A stretch of DNA of 54,266 nucleotides. Source: Archangium violaceum Cb vi76 (GTDB taxonomy: Bacteria > Myxococcota > Myxococcia > Myxococcales > Myxococcaceae). Positions within the stretch are counted from its first letter, which is position 1; the number at the start of each line of letters is the position of its first letter. The notes beneath the pieces were generated by a model. That model worked only from the letters and a program-made list of their open reading frames with translations. It was not told the DNA's origin and ran no database searches. The stretch is taken from NCBI RefSeq assembly GCF_000733295.1, contig NZ_JPMI01000090.1:1-54266 (forward strand), read 5' to 3'. Position numbers and translations under genes: made by a program. This document shows, one piece after another, positions 44,562 through 52,359 of the stretch.

Positions 44562-45830
44562 ATGGAAACGCAAGCACCCACCTGCATTGTTTGTCTCCGT
44601 AATGATGGAGGCGCCGATAGTCGCGAACACGTTCTCCAAAATGGATTACGAGCACGGTTCCTGTTGCCGCGCGGTGTTTTGTGCGACCGCTGCAACAACG
44701 CAACATCCGTGTTAGACCGAGCGCTCCTTGATTTTGTGTCGTTATCAATGCGCCAGAGTCCCGAGAGATCCGTTCTCTCTGGAAGTACCGCCATCTGCAA
44801 GCTGGACGGGCGGTGGTGGAGAACTCATGCGACTGAGCGGAGTTGGAATCGCCCTCTACCGCCGCAATTGCTCGTTCTTGCTGATGGTACCATAAGGGCA
44901 TGGGGCGCAAGTCCAGACGTGCTTCAGGTTATGCGTTCTGAACTACATCCCAATGCTTCGCCAGATATCAGCGGCTGTGACTTCCGAGAATTCGAGGTGG
45001 AATTGGGTGGGCAGGTGATTGTCGCACGCAGCAGGCGGGGGGTGTACCAGGTTCTAGCTGCCAGTGAGTCTGAACAAAGAGCAGTGGAGCAGATCATTGC
45101 TTCTGGGCAGCTGGCGAAATTGCCTTGGGATTTCAGCCCCGGGCTTGATGTGCTCCTCAAGAGCACACAGACGCCTGTTGTTGGGGTCCTGCCTTTGCGT
45201 GTGGACTATGCCCATCGGGCACTTTACAAGATCCTCCTCAGTTTCGTCGCGTATGCTCTTGGCCCGGAGTTGGCGCGACTCAGAGTGTTTGATGTCTTTC
45301 GTCGAGCAGTCCTTGAGGGGCAGATCGAAAGAGAATATGCGTTCGAGCTGGGTGTTGAGCGGATTCAGCGCATCGCGCAAGGTGGGGAACGGCTGGGATT
45401 CGGGCGAGAGGCGGCTGTTTTCCTTCTCCTTTTTCAACAGGACACGCCAATCAAAGCTGAGTTGGCGGCAGAACACGTCTTGCAACCTGGCAAGCATTCA
45501 TTGGTTATTGGCTGTGCGCATGGTCATATCAATGCCTTGGTCTCATTCTATGGTATGCCCCATGCCAGTTTGATGTGTCCTGTGCCAGGACTCGACTGGT
45601 CTCCGAAGGGGATTTGGGGGTGTGCCATCGTCGATCCAAGGGATGGTGCCTCTAGCAATGACGGCATCGGGCGCCCATCTCCGGAAGGTTTGGAGCACAT
45701 CTCTCGTTATCTACATGAGTTGTCGAGTAGATATGAGGGGGATAGAGCCGAAATCGGGTGCTCGCTGTTGCCGAGTAAGCCCCAATTAATGAAGTTTGGT
45801 TTCACTTATGAGGCACAGGCAAGCTCTTGA
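44562..45830 (+). CDS. HNH-type endonuclease-like protein, 422 aa
   Basis: An N-terminal zinc-bound HNH-like module has CIVC (Cys8, Cys11), SREHV (His23) and CDRCN (Cys41, Cys44, Asn45). The remaining 370 residues are of unknown fold: DISGCDFREFEVELGG, a helical middle, and a C-terminal part with IGCAHGHINALVSF. This is the pattern of small HNH nucleases with a large sensing or scaffold domain. Codon usage and base composition are clearly AT-richer than neighbouring chromosomal genes, a sign of horizontal transfer. No obvious ribosome-binding site precedes the ATG. An antiphage or restriction role is possible but not shown. Confidence 0.65.
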   Translation: METQAPTCIVCLRNDGGADSREHVLQNGLRARFLLPRGVLCDRCNNATSVLDRALLDFVSLSMRQSPERSVLSGSTAICKLDGRWWRTHATERSWNRPLPPQLLVLADGTIRAWGASPDVLQVMRSELHPNASPDISGCDFREFEVELGGQVIVARSRRGVYQVLAASESEQRAVEQIIASGQLAKLPWDFSPGLDVLLKSTQTPVVGVLPLRVDYAHRALYKILLSFVAYALGPELARLRVFDVFRRAVLEGQIEREYAFELGVERIQRIAQGGERLGFGREAAVFLLLFQQDTPIKAELAAEHVLQPGKHSLVIGCAHGHINALVSFYGMPHASLMCPVPGLDWSPKGIWGCAIVDPRDGASSNDGIGRPSPEGLEHISRYLHELSSRYEGDRAEIGCSLLPSKPQLMKFGFTYEAQASS

Positions 45831-46044
45831 GGCAATGCCGACATCTCAACCATTCGCGCTGGTCTCTATTCTTTTCCGCTCGCACTCTTCCTCTCAAGCC
45901 CTCCTCGAAATGGCGAAAGCCGAGTAAAATGATTTGTACGAGTTTGATTCCTCCGATACCATTCCCTCGTCCTCTCGTTCTGGGACATGGAGTTCGTCCT
46001 GTTCCATCTGACCGGGATTTATGGAATGCTTGTAAGAGGCTTGC

Positions 46045-46779
46045 TTGAACACGATTTCTGGGCAGGGAGTGCGTGCCGCGTACGAGGTTGCAAAGCGGGT
46101 TTATCTATCCGTAATGAGTGAGACTTCGGGCGTGCGTAAATTGGTTCAGCAAAAAGCCATGTCAAAGTCTTCGGCTTTGAATTATATCCGCAACTTCCAG
46201 AAGATGTGTCTCGGGCAGGCTTACCACTATACGATCAACGCAGAAGCAACGCGCTATTTCCTTGAGCACATCCGAGATGATTTCGGAGCTGAAACAGCTA
46301 CAAGGGCTGTTTGTTCGGTACGAGCCCACCTTGTGCGCTATAGAAATGGAAGGCCTGGGCAGTTGAAGGATGTTGAAGCGATCTGCGACGAATTTGAACG
46401 AGGTTTGCTCTCAGATGAGTTCCAGAGGGAGCAGAACGCCTTCCTTGAAGCTGTGTTGAGCGCACAGCGATCATCTGAAGAAGAGCGGCAGTTAAGGCTC
46501 GCATCTGCCCCGCGCAAGCCCCGCAGAAAGCTCGTGCAGACGGTCGCGTACGAGCGTAACCCTGACGTGGTGGCAGAGGTGTTGGCGCGAGCCAATGGCC
46601 TCTGCGAAGGGTGCCGCCAATCCGCGCCGTTCATTCGCGCCTCCGATGGCACTCCCTATCTTGAGGTGCATCATTGCATCCGACTCGCAGATGAGGGCGA
46701 AGATACTGTTGAGAATGCTATTGCTCTCTGCCCTAACTGCCATCGAAAAGCTCACTTTGGCAGTGAAGACCTAACGTGA
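46045..46779 (+). CDS. HNH restriction endonuclease (McrA-like)
   Basis: 244 residues. The C-terminal HNH domain has CEGC (187-190), YLEVHHCIRLADEGED (His209, His210), NAIALCPNCHRKAH (Asn224, Cys229, Cys232, His237), a complete beta-beta-alpha-metal nuclease. The N-terminal half (SKSSALNYIRNFQKM, YTINAEATRYFLEHIRDDFG) resembles the helical recognition domain of other HNH restriction enzymes. The start is probably TTG at 46045 with AGAGG upstream; the GTG at 46066 is an alternative. AT-rich like the preceding HNH gene, and 214 bp downstream of it. Confidence 0.8.
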   Translation: MNTISGQGVRAAYEVAKRVYLSVMSETSGVRKLVQQKAMSKSSALNYIRNFQKMCLGQAYHYTINAEATRYFLEHIRDDFGAETATRAVCSVRAHLVRYRNGRPGQLKDVEAICDEFERGLLSDEFQREQNAFLEAVLSAQRSSEEERQLRLASAPRKPRRKLVQTVAYERNPDVVAEVLARANGLCEGCRQSAPFIRASDGTPYLEVHHCIRLADEGEDTVENAIALCPNCHRKAHFGSEDLT

Positions 46780-47024
46780 GTTGGTTGATGGGTGGCCCCA
46801 GCCATTTCTCCGCCCCAGCAGGGTATGGGCGTCGTGCGCGATCTGGTCGGCTCACAGGTTGCCCGAAAGGTACCGTCCTGCGGGCAGCGCGGAGCAGCCT
46901 TGAACTGGACGGCCCTGCATGGCCGCGCTGCGTCTCGGGTCGTCGCGGGGTGCAAGGGGGTCCCACCCGTGCTCCTTGAACCAGTGTGTCGGGTAGCAGT
47001 CCCAGGACCGCGCATGTCCAGAGC
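46780..47024. other. Non-coding flank left of IS21, with possible minus-strand remnant
   Basis: About 245 bp between the HNH gene and the IS. On the minus strand a frame runs from the IS end to a stop at 46852 and reads SWDCYPTHWFKEHGWDPL, while another frame is open to 46752. Either could be the displaced 3' part of the lipoprotein gene cut by the IS at 50351, but I cannot recognise a domain in either. Confidence 0.3.
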
Positions 47025-47068
47025 TGTCGACGGCAGCCGAGATCCGATGAGATTTGACGGTCGGGTCG
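47025..47068 (+). repeat. IS21 left terminal inverted repeat
   Basis: Begins tgtcgacggcagcc and ends tttgacggtcgggtcg. It differs from the right end at six positions, all within the outer two-thirds; the inner 17 bp are identical. Confidence 0.85.
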
Positions 47069-47133
47069 AGAAGTCGACCGGAGTGGTAGAGCGCCGTACA
47101 CCACCTGCGCAGTAGCGGGCGGCGATAAAAAGA

Positions 47134-47164
47134 GAGGGCCCGGGTCTGTGCCACCCGAGCCCTC
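47134..47164 (+). terminator. Hairpin inside the IS21 left end
   Basis: A 12-bp stem with one mismatch (gagggcccgggt / acccgagccctc) and a 7-base loop lies between the left repeat and the first IS gene. Such structures shield a transposase from read-through by outside promoters. Confidence 0.5.
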
Positions 47165-47193
47165 CGGAGTGTTGCGGTCGGCTGGCGGCAGGA

Positions 47194-47919
47194 GTGCCTC
47201 CGGGCCGCGGCCCCGTCAAGTTCCTGCCCGTCCGCTCGGAGTGTGCGGACGTGGAGCTTCTTCTCGAGGAGCGTTGCTCCTGGTGCCTCAGGGTCTTCTT
47301 CATTTGCCCCTCCTGCTATCGGGGCCAGTCCTACTGTAGCCCGGAGTGCCGCGAGGCCGGCCGCCAGCGGGTGGTACGTGCGGCCAGGGCCCGCCACCAG
47401 CGTAGCGAGGAGGGGCGGTTGGACCACCGCGACCGGCAACGCGCCTACAGGCAGCGGCGAAGCCAACGCACCAGGTACAGCGTGACGGCTCCACCTTCGC
47501 AGTCGCATCCGGCCGCGGTGGAGTGCGCGGCGCCGGGCGAGCCGAGCGCACCGATGGGCGGTGAGCGCGAGCGAGCCGGCGTGGAGATTGAGCATGGATT
47601 CCCCCTCGCTGCTGCTGTGGCCCTCGGCCACGCAGACGCGCCTGTTGCTGACACACGGCCCGGAGGAGAAGCTGAGGGCGGTGCTGCCCCCGTTGACGCA
47701 CCTGCGCCACGGCCGGGCGGTGACGACGGTGCTGGAGGGACTGGCGCTGTGGATGGACGCACCGTTGCGCGTTGTGCTGTGTGCCAACGCCACGGCCGTT
47801 TCGTACTGGCTGGGATTGACCGACGCACGTGGCGTGGGTACGCGCGGCCTCTTCTACGAGGTGCAGCTCGTCGCGCCACGGGACAAGCGCCTGAGCACCG
47901 AGGTGCACGGCCTGGGTGA
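47194..47919 (+). CDS. IS21 accessory protein with zinc-finger module
   Basis: From a GTG at 47194 the N-terminal 95 residues encode a Cys-rich module (CSWCLRVFFICPSCYRGQSYCSPECREAGRQR) and then a basic helical stretch (RHQRSEEGRLDHRDRQRAYRQRR). Similar small proteins occur upstream of istA in related IS21 elements, as far as I recall. The frame stays open to 47919, overlapping the next gene by 326 bp. The last 120 residues are probably not real, or mark a frameshift, because they run in the shadow of that gene. A DNA-binding role in transposition is a guess. Confidence 0.5.
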   Translation: MPPGRGPVKFLPVRSECADVELLLEERCSWCLRVFFICPSCYRGQSYCSPECREAGRQRVVRAARARHQRSEEGRLDHRDRQRAYRQRRSQRTRYSVTAPPSQSHPAAVECAAPGEPSAPMGGERERAGVEIEHGFPLAAAVALGHADAPVADTRPGGEAEGGAAPVDAPAPRPGGDDGAGGTGAVDGRTVARCAVCQRHGRFVLAGIDRRTWRGYARPLLRGAARRATGQAPEHRGARPG

Positions 47920-47974
47920 CTTCGGGGACATGCACGCGCTGAGCGAGGCGCCGCCGACGGGAGGGTTGCCGTGA
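47594..47974 (+). CDS. IS21-associated small protein
   Basis: 126 residues starting MDSPSLLLWPSATQTRLLLTHGPEEKL, with GLALWMDAPLRVVLCANATAVSYWLGL and VHGLGDFGDMHAL at the end. The stop overlaps the istA GTG (GTGA), so expression is coupled to istA. It has no transposase signature. I have seen homologues only inside IS21-like elements and cannot assign a function. An upstream in-frame ATG at 47561 is possible but lies within the preceding gene. Confidence 0.55.
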   Translation: MDSPSLLLWPSATQTRLLLTHGPEEKLRAVLPPLTHLRHGRAVTTVLEGLALWMDAPLRVVLCANATAVSYWLGLTDARGVGTRGLFYEVQLVAPRDKRLSTEVHGLGDFGDMHALSEAPPTGGLP

Positions 47975-49458
47975 CGGTGGACACGCAGGTGGAGGCGGAG
48001 GTGCGGCGGCTGTACTACGCCGAGCACTGGAAGGTGGGCACCATCGCCAGCCAGCTTTCGGTGCACGGGGACGTGGTGCGCCGGGTGCTGGGACTGCTGG
48101 AGCGCGGCGGAGCGTCACGACAGGAGAAGCCGCGGCTGGTGGAGCCGTATGCGGACTTCATCGGCGAGACGTTGGCGCGCTACCCGAAGCTGCGAGCCAC
48201 GCGGCTGTACGACATGCTCAGGGGCAGAGGGTACGAGGGCAGCGTGCGGACGGTGCGCGAGTACGTGGCCGGAGTGCGCCCGCGGCCCACGAGGGAGGCC
48301 TTCCTGCGGGTGGAGCCGCTGGTGGGCGAGCAGTCGCAGGTGGACTGGGCCTACGTGGGAAAGGTGAAGGTACCCGGAGGAGAGAGAGCGCTGTGGCTGT
48401 TTGTCCAGGTGCAGGCCTGGTCGCGCGGCATGTGGGGCGAGTTCGTCTTCGACATGGGAGCCCACTCGCTGGTGCGCTCGCTGGTGAGAGCGGCGGGCTA
48501 CTTCGGCGGCACCAGCCGGCAATGGCTGTTCGACAACCCCAAGGCGGTGGTGCTGGAGAGGTATGGGGACGCGGTGCGCTTCCACCCGCTGCTGCTGGAG
48601 GTGGCGGGCCACTACCGGGTGCAGCCGCGGGTGTGCGCGGTACGCAAGGCCAACCAGAAGGGCAAGGTGGAGCGGGCCATCCGCTACCTGCGCGAGCGCT
48701 TTCTGGCGGGCCGGAGCGTGCACTCGGTGGAGCAGGGCAACCGGGAGCTGTGGGCCTTCCTTCAGGAGGTGGCCCACGCGCGAGCCCACCCCACGCAGCC
48801 CGGGCGCACCGTGGCCGAGTGCCTGGCCGAGGAGAAGCAGCGCCTGCTTCCGCTTCCACCGACACCGGCCAGCACCGACAGGGTGGAGCCGGTGAGCGTG
48901 GACGCCACCGCCTTCGTCCGCCTGGACACCAACAGCTACTCCGTGCCTCCGCGTTACGCCAGCACCTCCCTCACCCTGGTGGCCGATGACACCCGCGTGC
49001 GTCTGCTGGACGGCGCCCAGGAGGTGGCCCGCCATGCCCGCTGCTGGGGCCGGCGCCAGCTGGTGGAAGCCCCCGAGCACCGCGAGGCCCTGCTCGCCCT
49101 CAAGCGCCATGCACGTGAGCCCAAGGGGCAGGACAGGCTGCGCTCCGCCGTGCCCGGCGTGGAGGCCCTCTTCACCCGCTGGGTGGAGGCCGGCCGCAAC
49201 GTGGGCAGCCTCACCGCCCGCACCCTCCGGCTGCTGGACACCTACGGCCCCGCCCTCCTGGCCGACGCCGTCCATGAAGTGCTCCAGCGTGGCACTCATG
49301 ACCCGGGCGCCCTGGCCGCCGTGTGCGAGCAGCGCCGCCTCGCCCTGCGCCAGCCCCTTCCCCTCGAAGTCCACCTCGGCGGCCATGTCCCTGACCGGGA
49401 CGTGCTGCCTCACTCCCTGGAGTCCTACGATGATTGCACCACCCGTCGACGTGATTGA
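47971..49458 (+). CDS. istA: IS21 transposase IstA
   Basis: 495 residues. An N-terminal helix-turn-helix (LYYAEHWKVGTIASQLSVHGDVVRRVL) binds the IS ends. The catalytic core has the DDE triad: D in QVDWAYVGK, D in WLFDNPKAVV and E in KGKVERAIRYLRE. A C-terminal domain with FVRLDTNSYSVPPRYA completes the family pattern. Length is typical. It cuts and joins the transposon ends with IstB as helper. The GTG start is coupled to the preceding small gene, and the istB start lies 29 bp inside its 3' end. Confidence 0.93.
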   Translation: MTVDTQVEAEVRRLYYAEHWKVGTIASQLSVHGDVVRRVLGLLERGGASRQEKPRLVEPYADFIGETLARYPKLRATRLYDMLRGRGYEGSVRTVREYVAGVRPRPTREAFLRVEPLVGEQSQVDWAYVGKVKVPGGERALWLFVQVQAWSRGMWGEFVFDMGAHSLVRSLVRAAGYFGGTSRQWLFDNPKAVVLERYGDAVRFHPLLLEVAGHYRVQPRVCAVRKANQKGKVERAIRYLRERFLAGRSVHSVEQGNRELWAFLQEVAHARAHPTQPGRTVAECLAEEKQRLLPLPPTPASTDRVEPVSVDATAFVRLDTNSYSVPPRYASTSLTLVADDTRVRLLDGAQEVARHARCWGRRQLVEAPEHREALLALKRHAREPKGQDRLRSAVPGVEALFTRWVEAGRNVGSLTARTLRLLDTYGPALLADAVHEVLQRGTHDPGALAAVCEQRRLALRQPLPLEVHLGGHVPDRDVLPHSLESYDDCTTRRRD

Positions 49459-50221
49459 CAGGCTGCGCACCCTCGGCTTTCGCGCCGCCCCCGAGGCCTT
49501 GCGCTCCCTGCTGGAGAGCTCCACCCGCGGCCGGGCCTCGCCCACCGAGCTGTGCGAGCGCCTGGTGGAACTGGAGCACCGGGCCCGCGATGCCACCAAC
49601 CTCGACCGCCGCACCCGCGTCGCCACCCTGGGCACCTTCTCCACCCTGGACCGCTTCGACTGGAATCACCCGCGCAGCATCGACAAGCCGCTCTACGAGC
49701 AACTGCTCACGCTCGACTTCCTCGCGCACGGGCACAACGTGCTGCTGCGCGGCCAGAGTGGCGTGGGCAAGACGACGCTGGCTCAGAACCTCGGCCTCAC
49801 CGCCCTCCAGCAGGGCTACACCGTGCGTTTCACCACCCTCGCGAGCGCCCTGGCCGACCTGCTCAAACAGGAGTCCCTCCCCGCTCTCGACAGGCGTCTA
49901 CGCCGCTACCTCCAGCCGGACCTGCTGATTCTCGACGAGCTGGGCTACCTGCCGTGTGACAGCCGCTCTGGAGACCTGCTCTACAACATCATCAGCCAGC
50001 GGCATGAGAAACGCGCAACGGTGATAACCACCAACTTGTCATTCAAGCAGTGGGGGACTGTCTTCCCTGGTGCGGCGTGCGTCGCGGCCCTGGTGGATAG
50101 ATTCGTCCAGCACTGCCATGTGCTGGATATCGACGCGGACTCCTGGAGGCAGAAGCACGCGGGCCAGGCCCCGCAGCCGACAGCTCCGGCTCCCAAGCGC
50201 AAGAGCGCCAAATCCGCTTGA
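49430..50221 (+). CDS. istB: IS21 helper ATPase IstB
   Basis: 263 residues. An AAA+ DnaC-like ATPase with Walker A GQSGVGKTTLA, Walker B LLILDELGYLP, sensor 1 VITTNLSFKQW and a late FPGAACVAALVDR. An N-terminal domain (MIAPPVDVIDRLRTLGFRA) precedes the core. GGAG is 8 bp before the ATG. IstB chooses the target site and activates IstA. It is intact. Confidence 0.93.
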   Translation: MIAPPVDVIDRLRTLGFRAAPEALRSLLESSTRGRASPTELCERLVELEHRARDATNLDRRTRVATLGTFSTLDRFDWNHPRSIDKPLYEQLLTLDFLAHGHNVLLRGQSGVGKTTLAQNLGLTALQQGYTVRFTTLASALADLLKQESLPALDRRLRRYLQPDLLILDELGYLPCDSRSGDLLYNIISQRHEKRATVITTNLSFKQWGTVFPGAACVAALVDRFVQHCHVLDIDADSWRQKHAGQAPQPTAPAPKRKSAKSA

Positions 50222-50307
50222 GCGCCCAGCCTCCGTGAAGCACCTCGCCCCCCGGTCGCGCCAACGATCGGGGGGGTTGTCGTCTTGGGGGGGGGAGGAT
50301 GCTCGGC

Positions 50308-50351
50308 CGACCCGACCGTCAAATTCCGTCGGATCTTCGCTGCCGTCTACA
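50308..50351 (-). repeat. IS21 right terminal inverted repeat
   Basis: Inverted match to the left end at 38 of 44 positions, ending ctgccgtctaca. The region just inside it (50262-50297) contains runs of seven and nine consecutive G. The stop codon of the truncated lipoprotein (cta at 50347-50349 on the plus strand) lies within this repeat. Confidence 0.85.
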
Positions 50352-51513
50352 CCCGCATGCCCCGCACCTCGGGCCCGTCGCCGAGCGCCTCGCGCACGCC
50401 GCGCGGCAGCTCGCCGTGCGCCATCATCATCTGGCCGGCCTGAATCCGCACCGCGGCGCTGACGGCGGGCAGGGAGAGGACGCCCGCCCGCACCAGCCGG
50501 TTCACCCTCTCCACCCACTCGGCGGAGACGACAATGCGCGTGCCCATCATCACGCCGTTGCCGCCCATCACCATGCCCACCCCGAGTGTCACGGGGGCCG
50601 AGGGCCGCAACGCGGGCAGCGAGAACTTCAGCGCTGACCTCATCGTCACCAGCTCCATGAGCTGCGCCAGCAACATCACCTTCTCGACGTTCCTCAGCCC
50701 CGAGTGAAGGCGCTCCGCCGTCCTGTTGAACTCGCCGGACAGGTAGCCCATCAGCGCGGGCATGTTCTCCGCCGCTGCCTCCACCTGCCCTGACTCCAGC
50801 GAGGCCAGTGCGGTCATGGCTGGCTCCACCATCTTCCGCCAGCGGTCCATGTCCACGAACAGCGTCTCCACTGAGTTGTAACCCTGCTTGAACGCCACAT
50901 CGAGGAGGTTGAGGAAGTCCACCCAGGCCGCGAGCAGCAGCGAGCCCAGCAGGGCGGCCTCCAGCCGTGGGCCCGCCAGACACAGCAGGGCCAGCTGCAT
51001 GTCCGGGTCCTCCACGTCCGCGGCGGCGTGGGCCAGCCGGGTGGCGGCGGCGAACTCGGCGTCCAACCACCGCAACTGGCTCTGGCCATACTCGAGAGAG
51101 GGCACGAAGAGGCCCGCGGCCTTGCCGGCGATGCCCCAGTGGCTCTTGCGCAACCTGGACAGCTCCCCGGAGAGGTCGCGGGTGGAGCCAGACACGTCGA
51201 GCAGGGCACCGCGAAACGCCAGGTGGGCAGCCAGGGCGCTCTGCCACGCCGTCTCTTCCGTGCCGCCAGGGCCCACCGCCGTCACCGCCTCCCGCACGTC
51301 CTGGCGGCGGTGCAGCCGCTGTGGACCCTCGGGCTTGGGCGCGGACTCCTCGCTCGGGTCTCTGGCCCATGCGGGCGTGGCGGCCTCGTGCGGCGTGTAG
51401 CGCAGGTGCGTTCCCCGGCCGGGTGGTGACGTCCGCGACGCACAGGCGTTGGACAGCAGGGTCAGGGCCAGCAGCAGCCCCGTCCACTTGAATCCTGGCG
51501 ACTCAGCGCGCAT
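50347..51513 (-). pseudogene. SitA/TIGR02269-type lipoprotein truncated by IS21
   Basis: The frame encodes 388 residues: signal peptide and lipobox LSNAC (Cys24), then a helical body with LHRRQDVREAVTAVGPGGTEETAW, FRGALLDVSGSTRDLSGELSRLR and VEDPDMQLALLCLAGPRLEAALLGSLLLAAW. Its last residues are DGPEVRGMRV. In the related lipoproteins I remember, that point is followed by a C-terminal toxin or DUF2380-like domain. Here the gene runs into the IS21 right end, which supplies the stop. So the delivery part remains and the effector part is gone. Its ATG overlaps the stop of the partial upstream frame. Confidence 0.7.
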
Positions 51514-51687
51514 GGCTCATCCCCAGGCCCACGGAAGCAAAGGCCTCCAGGCGCTGCGCGCCCTGGCCTCGCGGAAACAGCAGCGTGCCGCCGTCCAGCA
51601 CCAGCATGGGGTTCACATGAGCGTCGTACTGCTCCTCTACCCCATGGCGCCAGATGGTTCGTGCCGCGGATGGTGCCACGACACCTC
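51503..51687 (-). pseudogene. 3' remnant of the gene upstream of the lipoprotein (SitB-like?)
   Basis: A minus-strand frame with no start reads TIWRHGVEEQYDAHVNPMLVLDGGTLLFPRGQ and ends SHAR, its stop overlapping the lipoprotein ATG by several bases. The coupling shows it was the preceding cistron of the same operon. In sit loci the order is sitB-sitA-sitI, so this could be the end of a sitB, but the identity is inference. The fragment stops at the 33-bp repeat and was cut off by the recombination that made the island boundary. Confidence 0.5.
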
Positions 51688-51720
51688 GAGCGTGCCTACG
51701 CCAGGTGAGGCAACCCGTTC
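51688..51720 (+). repeat. 33-bp direct repeat, right copy (island boundary, att-like)
   Basis: Reads gag cgt gcc tac gcc agg tga and then ggcaacccgttc, so its plus strand still spells ERAYAR and a stop, a copy of the yfaQ-like C-terminus with no gene in front of it. Its minus strand is the genuine end of the HAD gene. Two mismatches to the left copy at 44223-44255. Confidence 0.8.
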
Positions 51721-52349
51721 AACCGCGCCACCCACTGGAGGATGTCCGTGGGTTGGTGGGCGATGGAGTCCGGGTTCACGCGCGTGAGGACGTCGAGGGA
51801 ATCGAGCCCCCACGACACGGACAGCACGCGCAGCTTCGTCTTCTTGCAGGCCACCACGTCCCGCTCTTCATCCCCGACGTAGACCACCTGCTCTGAGGTC
51901 AGCCCGTACGTCTTCAGGTACCGGGAGATGACCTTGTCCTTGCCGAACAGGTTGCTGGAGCAGTGGACGCGCCGGACAACGGACTCCATGCCGTTCTTCG
52001 CGAGGAACCGCTGGATGTTCTCGGTCGCGTTGGACGAGATGATGCCGACCGTGAGGCCGTGGCGGTGGAGCGTCTGGAGCACGGACAGCATGCCGTCGAA
52101 GGCCCGCACCGAGTCCACGACGTTCCTGTAGCTCCGGGCGACCTCCACCATCAACGAGGGCACCTTGTAGAGCGGGACCCCCATCTTGCTGCATCGCTCC
52201 GGGATGGAGAGCCTGCTCAAGACGGGGATGTCCTCCTCGGCCATCGGCTTGAACCGGTGCTTCTCCGCCACCTGGTTGTAGACGCCGAGGAGCGCCGACT
52301 TCGAATTGGCGATGGTGCCATCGAAGTCGAACACCACGTTGGAGATCAT
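51696..52349 (-). CDS. HAD-superfamily phosphatase (Gph-like)
   Basis: 217 residues. Motif I is VFDFDGTIANS (nucleophile Asp8 with Asp10 as acid/base), motif II is GIISSNATE, motif III Lys is in FGKDKVISRYLK, and motif IV is YVGDEERDV. The four-helix cap lies between motifs I and II. This fits phosphoglycolate-phosphatase-like HAD hydrolases; the substrate is unknown. Its last nine codons lie in the right 33-bp repeat. It is 10 bp downstream of a small unknown gene on the same strand. Confidence 0.85.
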   Translation of the reverse strand: MISNVVFDFDGTIANSKSALLGVYNQVAEKHRFKPMAEEDIPVLSRLSIPERCSKMGVPLYKVPSLMVEVARSYRNVVDSVRAFDGMLSVLQTLHRHGLTVGIISSNATENIQRFLAKNGMESVVRRVHCSSNLFGKDKVISRYLKTYGLTSEQVVYVGDEERDVVACKKTKLRVLSVSWGLDSLDVLTRVNPDSIAHQPTDILQWVARLNGLPHLA

Positions 52350-52359
52350 GCCGCGGACC

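Larger units (their letters stand above)
47025..50351 (+). mobile_element. IS21-family insertion sequence, 3327 bp
   Basis: The element is bounded by 44-bp imperfect inverted repeats (38 of 44 identical) that begin TG and end CA, as in IS21. It carries istA and istB in the usual overlapping order, plus two extra genes upstream. Both istA and istB look intact, so it may be active. No target duplication is visible: the flanks end ...ccagagc and begin cccgcatg..., so a deletion or recombination after insertion is likely. The right end interrupts a minus-strand lipoprotein gene. Confidence 0.88.

Noticed and set aside
45831-46044. Possible small gene between the two HNH genes
   Set aside because: Frames there have no start with a ribosome-binding site and no plausible protein features; treated as intergenic.
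44223-51720. Integrase or excisionase within the island
   Set aside because: Searched for tyrosine or serine recombinase motifs in the frames; only the IS21 transposase genes are present.
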